Positions 59,195-64,000 of a stretch of DNA of 64,000 nt are shown in pieces (positions within the stretch are counted from its first letter, which is position 1; each line of letters starts with the position of its first letter). Origin of the DNA: Pseudomonas sp. G2-4 (GTDB taxonomy: Bacteria > Pseudomonadota > Gammaproteobacteria > Pseudomonadales > Pseudomonadaceae); contig NZ_CP125957.1 in assembly GCF_030064125.1 (NCBI RefSeq), positions 5,140,501 through 5,204,500 of the forward strand. The letters run 5' to 3'. Below the pieces are notes generated by a model. That model had not been told where the DNA came from and did not search any database. It worked only from the letters and a program-made list of their open reading frames with translations. The translations under genes and the position numbers were made by a program.

Positions 59195-60527
59195 CCACTC
59201 CACATTAAAAAAGGTCATGCTCGTCGACGACGAAGTCAGCATCCGTAGCGCCGTCGAGCAATGGTTGAGCCTGTCGGGGTTCGACGTGCAGTTGTTCAGC
59301 CGCGCCGAAGAATGCCTGGCGCAGTTGCCCGAGCATTTCCCCGGGGTGATCCTCAGCGACGTGCGCATGCCCGGGCTCAGTGGCCTGGAACTGTTGGCCG
59401 AAGTGCGCCGCCGCGATCCGGACCTGCCAGTGATTCTATTGACCGGCCATGGCGACGTGCCGATGGCTGTGGAAGCCATGCGCGACGGCGCCTACGACTT
59501 CCTGGAAAAACCCTTCAGCCCCGAAGCCCTGCTCGGCAGCCTGCGCCGAGCCTTGGACAAGCGCACGCTGGTGCTGGAGAACCGCCGCCTGCATGAGCAG
59601 GCCGACGCCAAGGCCCGGCTCGACGGGACGCTGCTGGGGGTATCGCGGGCGCTGCAAAACCTGCGGCGCCAGGTGCTGGACTTGGCAACCCTGCCGGTCA
59701 ATGTGTTGATCCGTGGCGAAACCGGCAGCGGCAAGGAGCTCGTCGCCCGTTGCCTGCACGACTTCGGCCCGAGGGCCAGCAAGCCCTTCGTCGCGTTGAA
59801 CTGCGCGGCCATTCCCGAACCTTTGTTCGAAGCGGAACTGTTCGGCCATGAAAGCGGTGCGTTCACCGGCGCCCAGGGCAAGCGCATCGGCAAGCTCGAA
59901 TACGCCGATGGCGGCACGTTGTTCCTCGATGAAATCGAGAGCATGCCCCTGGCCCAGCAGGTCAAGTTGCTGCGGGTGTTGCAGGAGCAGAAGCTCGAAC
60001 GCCTGGGCTCCAATCAGAGCATCAATGTGGACCTGCGCATCATCGCCGCCACCAAACCCGACCTGTTGGATGAAGCCCGGGCCGGGCGTTTTCGCGAAGA
60101 CCTGGCCTATCGCCTGAACGTCGCCGAACTGCGCCTGCCGCCGCTTCGGGAACGGCGCGAAGACATCCCCTTGCTGTTCGAGCATTTCACCCACAGCGCC
60201 GCCGAACGCCTGGGCCGCGCTGCCGCGCCCCTGAGCGGTCCGCAATTGAGCCATCTGCTCAGCCACGACTGGCCGGGCAACGTCCGTGAACTGGCCAACG
60301 TTGCCGAGCGCCAGGTGCTGGGGCTGGATCAACCCCTTGCCTTGGAGAGCGAGCCCGGCCAGTCCCTCGCCGCCCAGCAGGAAGCCTTCGAAGCCCAATG
60401 CCTGCGCGCCGCCCTGACGCGGCACAAAGGCGATGTGAAAGCGGTGCTCGAAGAACTGCAACTGCCACGCCGCACCTTCAATGAAAAGATGCAGCGGCAT
60501 GGGTTGAGTCGGGAGATGTTTTTGTAG
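59187..60527 (+). CDS. mifR: Sigma-54-dependent response regulator, MifR/DctD-like
   Basis: A 446-residue NtrC-family activator. The receiver domain has the phosphoacceptor in LSDVRMPG (Asp58). The AAA+ domain has Walker A RGETGSGKELVA (~residue 175), the sigma-54-contacting GAFTGA loop (224-229) and Walker B GGTLFLDEIES. The C-terminal Fis-type helix-turn-helix is QLPRRTFNEKMQRHGL. It should activate the sigma-54 promoter of the permease gene downstream by binding the twin dyads in the gap. Confidence 0.93.
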   Translation: MLSHSTLKKVMLVDDEVSIRSAVEQWLSLSGFDVQLFSRAEECLAQLPEHFPGVILSDVRMPGLSGLELLAEVRRRDPDLPVILLTGHGDVPMAVEAMRDGAYDFLEKPFSPEALLGSLRRALDKRTLVLENRRLHEQADAKARLDGTLLGVSRALQNLRRQVLDLATLPVNVLIRGETGSGKELVARCLHDFGPRASKPFVALNCAAIPEPLFEAELFGHESGAFTGAQGKRIGKLEYADGGTLFLDEIESMPLAQQVKLLRVLQEQKLERLGSNQSINVDLRIIAATKPDLLDEARAGRFREDLAYRLNVAELRLPPLRERREDIPLLFEHFTHSAAERLGRAAAPLSGPQLSHLLSHDWPGNVRELANVAERQVLGLDQPLALESEPGQSLAAQQEAFEAQCLRAALTRHKGDVKAVLEELQLPRRTFNEKMQRHGLSREMFL

Positions 60528-60556
60528 GGGGAGCTGAATTTTCTGCGCCTGTTCCG

Positions 60557-60639
60557 GCCTCATCGCGAGCAAGCTCGCTCCCACACTTTATCCTGTGTAC
60601 ACATGACCCTGTGGGAGCGAGCTTGCTCGCGATGAGGCC
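60557..60639. repeat. REP family A, inverted pair (reverse...forward)
   Basis: Immediately downstream of the response regulator and upstream of its probable binding sites, so it separates the regulator operon from the permease promoter. Confidence 0.9.
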
Positions 60640-60668
60640 AGCACAAACAACACAGTCCCCTTCAAGTA

Positions 60669-60682
60669 AGCGGATTCCCGCT
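60669..60682. promoter_or_regulatory. Enhancer dyad 1 (UAS), AGCGG-ATTC-CCGCT
   Basis: A 5-bp inverted repeat with a 4-base centre, about 90 bases before the sigma-54 promoter. It shares the form AGCGGATTYCCGCT, followed by CA, with dyad 2; likely a dimer site for the Fis-type HTH of the MifR-like regulator. Confidence 0.7.
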
Positions 60683-60700
60683 CACGCCGAATCCAAAACA

Positions 60701-60714
60701 AGCGGATTTCCGCT
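60701..60714. promoter_or_regulatory. Enhancer dyad 2 (UAS), AGCGG-ATTT-CCGCT
   Basis: Centre 32 bases from the centre of dyad 1, about three helical turns, so two dimers would sit on the same face of DNA, as is usual for NtrC-type enhancers. Confidence 0.7.
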
Positions 60715-60756
60715 CACTCAACGCCAAAAACCCCTCTAGACCGGCCCTCCACCCTG

Positions 60757-60772
60757 TGGCACGGCTCCTGCT
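60757..60772 (+). promoter_or_regulatory. Sigma-54 promoter of the permease gene
   Basis: TGGCACGGCTCCTGCT against the consensus TGGCACG-N4-TTGCW: one mismatch (C for the first T of TTGC). GG at -24 and GC at -12 are 10 bases apart as required. Expected start near 60783, giving a ~52-base leader to the ATG at 60835. Confidence 0.78.
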
Positions 60773-60834
60773 ATAGCTCTGGCAGGCTGCGTTCCTACGC
60801 GCTCCACAAAAACAATTAAACGAAGGATCCTTCA

Positions 60835-62154
60835 ATGGATAACTCCAACGCCCTGCCCATTGGGTCGGCTGCCGTGCCCGCCCGTGAAAGAACCACCGCC
60901 AGCCGGATCAAATCGATTTTCAGCGGCTCGGTCGGCAACATGGTCGAGTGGTATGACTGGTACGTCTACGCCGCTTTCTCGTTGTACTTCGCCAAAGCCT
61001 TCTTCCCGAAAGGCGACACCACCGCCCAGTTGCTCAACACCGCCGCGATTTTCGCCGTGGGTTTCCTGATGCGCCCGATTGGCGGGTGGTTGATGGGCCT
61101 GTACGCTGACCGCGCCGGTCGCAAACGGGCGCTGATGGCCTCGGTGTACCTGATGTGCTTCGGCTCGCTGATCATCGCCCTGAGCCCCGGCTACGAAACC
61201 ATCGGCGTCGGCGCGCCGATCCTGCTGGTATTCGCCCGTCTGCTACAGGGTCTGTCGGTGGGTGGCGAATACGGCACCTCGGCGACCTACCTGAGCGAGA
61301 TGGCGACCAAGGAACGTCGCGGCTTCTTCTCCAGCTTCCAGTACGTGACCCTGATCTCCGGCCAGCTCATCGCCCTTGGCGTGTTGATCGTGTTGCAACG
61401 GTTCCTCACCACCGAAGAGCTGTACGCCTGGGGCTGGCGCATTCCATTCGCCATCGGCGCGTTGTGCGCGGTGGTGGCGCTGTACCTGCGTCGTGGCATG
61501 GAAGAAACCGAGTCGTTCACCAAAAAGGAAAAAGCCAAGGAAAGCGCCATGCGCACCTTGATGCGCCATCCCAAGGAACTGATGACTGTGGTCGGCCTGA
61601 CCATGGGCGGTACGCTGGCGTTCTACACCTACACCACCTACATGCAGAAGTACCTGGTGAACACCGTCGGCATGAGCATCTCCGACTCCACCACCATTTC
61701 CGCCGCCACGCTGTTCCTGTTCATGTGCCTGCAACCGTTGATCGGCGGGCTGTCGGACAAGGTCGGGCGGCGGCCGATCCTGATCGCCTTCGGCATCCTG
61801 GGCACGCTGTTCACCGTGCCGATCCTCACCACTCTGCACACCATCCAGACCTGGTGGGGCGCGTTCTTCCTGATCATGGCCGCGCTGATCATCGTCAGCG
61901 GCTACACCTCGATCAACGCCGTGGTGAAAGCCGAGCTGTTCCCCACCGAAATCCGCGCCCTGGGCGTCGGCCTGCCCTACGCACTGACCGTGTCGATCTT
62001 CGGCGGCACCGCTGAATACATCGCGCTGTGGTTCAAGAGCATCGGCATGGAAACCGGCTATTACTGGTACGTCACGGCGTGCATCGCTGTATCGCTGCTG
62101 GTCTACATCACCATGAAAGACACCCGCAAGCATTCCCGGATCGTGACCGACTGA
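60835..62154 (+). CDS. kgtP: Alpha-ketoglutarate permease (MFS, MHS family)
   Basis: A 439-residue major facilitator of the metabolite:H+ symporter branch with twelve transmembrane helices. The family signature GNMVEWYDWYVYAAFSLYF is near residue 33, and the helix 2-3 loop motif YADRAGRKRAL near 95. LSVGGEYGTSATYLSE near 141 is typical of KgtP. The neighbouring MifS/MifR-like pair and the sigma-54 promoter support alpha-ketoglutarate or a similar dicarboxylate as substrate. Confidence 0.88.
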   Translation: MDNSNALPIGSAAVPARERTTASRIKSIFSGSVGNMVEWYDWYVYAAFSLYFAKAFFPKGDTTAQLLNTAAIFAVGFLMRPIGGWLMGLYADRAGRKRALMASVYLMCFGSLIIALSPGYETIGVGAPILLVFARLLQGLSVGGEYGTSATYLSEMATKERRGFFSSFQYVTLISGQLIALGVLIVLQRFLTTEELYAWGWRIPFAIGALCAVVALYLRRGMEETESFTKKEKAKESAMRTLMRHPKELMTVVGLTMGGTLAFYTYTTYMQKYLVNTVGMSISDSTTISAATLFLFMCLQPLIGGLSDKVGRRPILIAFGILGTLFTVPILTTLHTIQTWWGAFFLIMAALIIVSGYTSINAVVKAELFPTEIRALGVGLPYALTVSIFGGTAEYIALWFKSIGMETGYYWYVTACIAVSLLVYITMKDTRKHSRIVTD

Positions 62155-62175
62155 CATCCTGATTGCAGCAAATGG

Positions 62176-62211
62176 AAGGGGCGCACCTGAACAGGTCCGC
62201 CCCTTCTTTTA
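62176..62211 (+). terminator. Rho-independent terminator of the permease gene
   Basis: Stem AAGGGGCG / CGCCCCTT enclosing ACCTG...CAGGT, with TCTTTTATT after it. Confidence 0.88.
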
Positions 62212-62456
62212 TTGCGCATGTATGAAGATTTATCTGACATTAATCTCTGGTTAATGCCTGCCCTCCATCCTCATTCTCAACAAAAGACAGTCCGCCATGG
62301 CGGTGAGGAGGATTCCCTTCCGTTCCGAGACGACCGCATACATATCTAATTAATCGATTTGTTTAAGCGTTTTTTTGCGCTTTTTAATCAAATTAACAAG
62401 CGTAATATGAATTCCACACCCAAGGCACTTAACGCCAACCACTCTGGAGCACGACC
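62212..62456. other. AT-rich upstream region of the repeat-protein gene
   Basis: About 245 bases, markedly AT-rich from 62340 (TAATTAATCGATTTG, then T-rich tracts). Likely promoter and MvaT-binding DNA. No ORF is seen. Confidence 0.5.
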
Positions 62457-62945
62457 ATGAAAACCAAACTGATCCTTGCCCTGACCCTGTCCGTACTGGC
62501 TGCCAACACCTTCGCCGCCGATGGCTTCGACCGCACCAGCTCGGCGATTGCCGCTGACGGATACGACCGCACTGGCACCGCCACTGTTGCTGCTGATGGT
62601 TACGACCGTACCGGTGGCGCTACCGTTGCTGAAGATGGTTTTGATCGCACTAACGGCGCTACCGTCGCTGAAGATGGTTTCGATCGCACTGGCGGCGCTA
62701 CCGTCGCTGCTGATGGCTTCGACCGCACTAACGGCGCTACCGTCGCTGAAGATGGTTTCGACCGCACCAACGGCGCTACCGTTGCTGAAGATGGTTTCGA
62801 TCGCACCAACGGCGCGACCGTCGCTGAAGATGGTTTCGATCGCACCAACGGCGCTACCGTTGCTGAAGATGGTTTTGACCGCACTAACGGCGCTACCGTT
62901 GCTGAAGATGGTTTCGATCGCACTAATACTGCTGCCATCAGCTAA
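62457..62945 (+). CDS. Secreted/periplasmic protein of tandem 13-residue repeats
   Basis: A 162-residue protein: a clear signal peptide (MKTKLILALTLSVLAANTFA) and then only repeats, 11 units with consensus EDGFDRTNGATVA (first unit 12 residues). Asp/Glu are dense and the DG-(F/Y)-DRT core is invariant, so metal or ligand binding is possible, but no family is recognised. TGGAGC precedes the ATG. It has its own terminator and promoter region, so it is monocistronic. Confidence 0.82.
   Translation: MKTKLILALTLSVLAANTFAADGFDRTSSAIAADGYDRTGTATVAADGYDRTGGATVAEDGFDRTNGATVAEDGFDRTGGATVAADGFDRTNGATVAEDGFDRTNGATVAEDGFDRTNGATVAEDGFDRTNGATVAEDGFDRTNGATVAEDGFDRTNTAAIS
62517..62942 (+). repeat. 39-bp tandem coding repeat
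   Basis: Eleven units (one of 36 bp, then ten of 39 bp). Units 6-10 are nearly identical in DNA, which points to recent expansion by slippage or unequal recombination; early units are more diverged. Copy number should vary between strains. Confidence 0.93.
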
Positions 62946-62965
62946 TCCGATAACGACACCCTTAC

Positions 62966-62996
62966 AGCCCGGCCTCGGCCGGGCTTAGTTGTTTTT
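62966..62996 (+). terminator. Rho-independent terminator of the repeat-protein gene
   Basis: Stem AGCCCGGC / GCCGGGCT with loop CTCG, then TAGTTGTTTTT. Confidence 0.85.
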
Positions 62997-63057
62997 GGGG
63001 TATGGGAATTGCACAGCCTCAAGAAACGGATACAGTTTTTCTGATTCAAGAGATCAA

Positions 63058-63148
63058 TGTGGGAGCGAGCTTGCTCGCGATAGCGTCGGATCAGCTTGCA
63101 TCAATTGGTGAATGCCAGACCGCTATCGCGAGCAAGCTCGCTCCCACA
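63058..63148. repeat. REP family A, inverted pair (forward...reverse)
   Basis: In the ~315-base gap between the repeat-protein gene and the flavin reductase gene. Confidence 0.9.
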
Positions 63149-63260
63149 TTGGATCACCGGCAGCCAAAAAACCGCGTTCGGCGCGGCCAGTGCTGACAAA
63201 GTCCTTGCCCCGCTGCACTATTGCCGACATCTCCTTGAATTCGACTGGACCCGCAGCCCC

Positions 63261-63881
63261 ATGCCCGACGACATCCACTACTACGAACCCGCCCAAGGCC
63301 ACGGCCTGCCCCACGACCCGTTCAATGCCATCGTCGGCCCGCGTCCCATCGGCTGGATTTCCTCCCAGAATGCCGAGGGTCGCCTGAACCTGGCGCCCTA
63401 CAGTTTCTTCAACGCCTTCAACTACATCCCGCCAATCATTGGTTTTTCCAGCGTCGGGCGCAAAGACAGCCTGAACAACATCGAACAGACCGGCGAGTTC
63501 GCCTGGAACCTGGCCACACGCCCGCTGGCCGAGCAGATGAACCAGAGCTGCGCGATGGTCGCGCCAGAGGTCAATGAGTTCGAACTGGCGGGTTTGACAG
63601 CGGCGGCGTCGCGGGTGATCCAGGTGCCGCGGGTGGCTGAAAGCCCGGTGTCCTTCGAATGCAAGGTCACGCAAATCATTCAGTTGCAACGGGCGGACAA
63701 GGGATTGGTGCCGAGCTGGCTGATCCTCGGCGAAGTGGTCGCCGTGCATATCGCCAAGTGGCTGTTGAAGGATGGGGTGTACGACACCGCCGCCGCCGAG
63801 CCGATTCTGCGCGGCGGCGGGCCGGCGGATTATTTCCAGGTGGGGCCTGAGGCGTTGTTCAGGATGCATCGCCCGAAGTAG
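63261..63881 (+). CDS. Flavin reductase-like FMN-binding protein
   Basis: A 206-residue protein of the flavin reductase-like (FMN-binding split barrel) family. The signature VGPRPIGWISSQNAEGRLNLAPYSFFNAF (seen from residue ~25, core PRPIGWISS and NLAPYSFFN) is clear. Members reduce free flavin or bind FMN for partner oxygenases. I start at MPDDIHYYEPAQG; the upstream frame translates a REP. No partner oxygenase is visible. Confidence 0.88.
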   Translation: MPDDIHYYEPAQGHGLPHDPFNAIVGPRPIGWISSQNAEGRLNLAPYSFFNAFNYIPPIIGFSSVGRKDSLNNIEQTGEFAWNLATRPLAEQMNQSCAMVAPEVNEFELAGLTAAASRVIQVPRVAESPVSFECKVTQIIQLQRADKGLVPSWLILGEVVAVHIAKWLLKDGVYDTAAAEPILRGGGPADYFQVGPEALFRMHRPK

Positions 63882-63901
63882 AAGGTTGCCCATCGCACCC
63901 T

Positions 63902-63931
63902 TGTGGCGAGGGAGCTTGCTCCCTCGCCACA
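63902..63931. repeat. REP family B, single compact palindrome
   Basis: GTGGCGAGGGAGC-TT-GCTCCCTCGCCAC, a perfect 13-bp inverted repeat 20 bases after the flavin reductase gene. It may serve as a transcript 3' end. Confidence 0.88.
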
Positions 63932-64000
63932 AAAGCACTCTCATCAAGGTGGATTTACCAAACCAACCCACCATCCTCGCTGACGCCCTGAAGATGGGTT

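Noticed and set aside
62517..62942. Regular 39-bp repeats considered as a CRISPR array
   Set aside because: There are no unique spacers; the repeats are contiguous and in frame within a gene with a signal peptide.

Overview
The window is a contiguous piece of a Pseudomonas chromosome, most likely of the P. fluorescens group. The evidence is high GC, the Tol-Pal/ruvABC/queCE cluster beside tRNA-Lys, a MvaT xenogeneic silencer, an OprD-family porin, and many intergenic REP elements of the kind typical of that group. Comparisons to P. aeruginosa gene order are from memory, not a search.

Layout. 1-2.6 kb: a possible accessory segment next to the 3' end of tRNA-Lys. It holds a partial AMP-dependent acyl ligase translationally coupled to a thermostable-hemolysin-family protein, divergent from a LysR regulator. 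2.6-18.1 kb: a housekeeping block, almost all on the minus strand: tRNA-Lys, queC, queE, cpoB-pal-tolB-tolA-tolR-tolQ-ybgC, ruvB-ruvA-ruvC, yebC, aspS, a FmdB zinc ribbon, a ribbon-helix-helix protein, a Dps protein, a membrane-linked cold-shock protein (plus strand), slyX and a HIT protein. 18.1-20.3 kb: a candidate 48-codon gene and an OprD-family porin. 20.3-31.5 kb: an MscS channel, yajQ with a terminator-like leader, a PanE-like reductase, an orphan hybrid-free histidine kinase, a cobalamin adenosyltransferase, a Nudix/ThiE-like fusion, argJ, secA and dciA. 31.5-32.4 kb: a gene-free giant inverted repeat enclosing REPs. 32.4-40.5 kb: a HerA-like ATPase, a three-gene envelope glycan cluster (GT4, DUF2334 deacetylase, UPF0104), a 57-codon gene, purU, mvaT and sbcB. 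40.8-49.2 kb: an RDD - SpoIIM-like - DUF4129 - DUF4350 - [Fic] - MoxR - DUF58 cluster, in which a self-contained Fic gene with its own repeated upstream sites interrupts a membrane/AAA+ operon. 49.2-57.2 kb: a structured leader before a frameshifted DUF6124 gene, a PilZ protein, a TPR lipoprotein, pyruvate kinase, a 2Fe-2S reductase overlapping a SadC-like diguanylate cyclase, and class I fumarase. 57.4-62.2 kb: a MifS/MifR-like two-component system and an alpha-ketoglutarate permease preceded by a sigma-54 promoter with two helically phased dyads. 62.4-63.9 kb: a secreted protein made only of 13-residue repeats, and a flavin reductase-like protein.

Two REP families punctuate the intergenic DNA: family A (core GGGAGCGAGCTTGCTCGCGA) and family B (core GGCGAGGGAGCTTGCTCCC), mostly as inverted pairs. 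Several apparent N-terminal gene extensions are simply translated REPs and were trimmed. The most interesting signals are the Fic insertion with its direct repeats, the sigma-54/UAS arrangement, the three-way-junction leader before the broken DUF6124 gene, the giant inverted repeat, the yajQ leader and the repeat protein.
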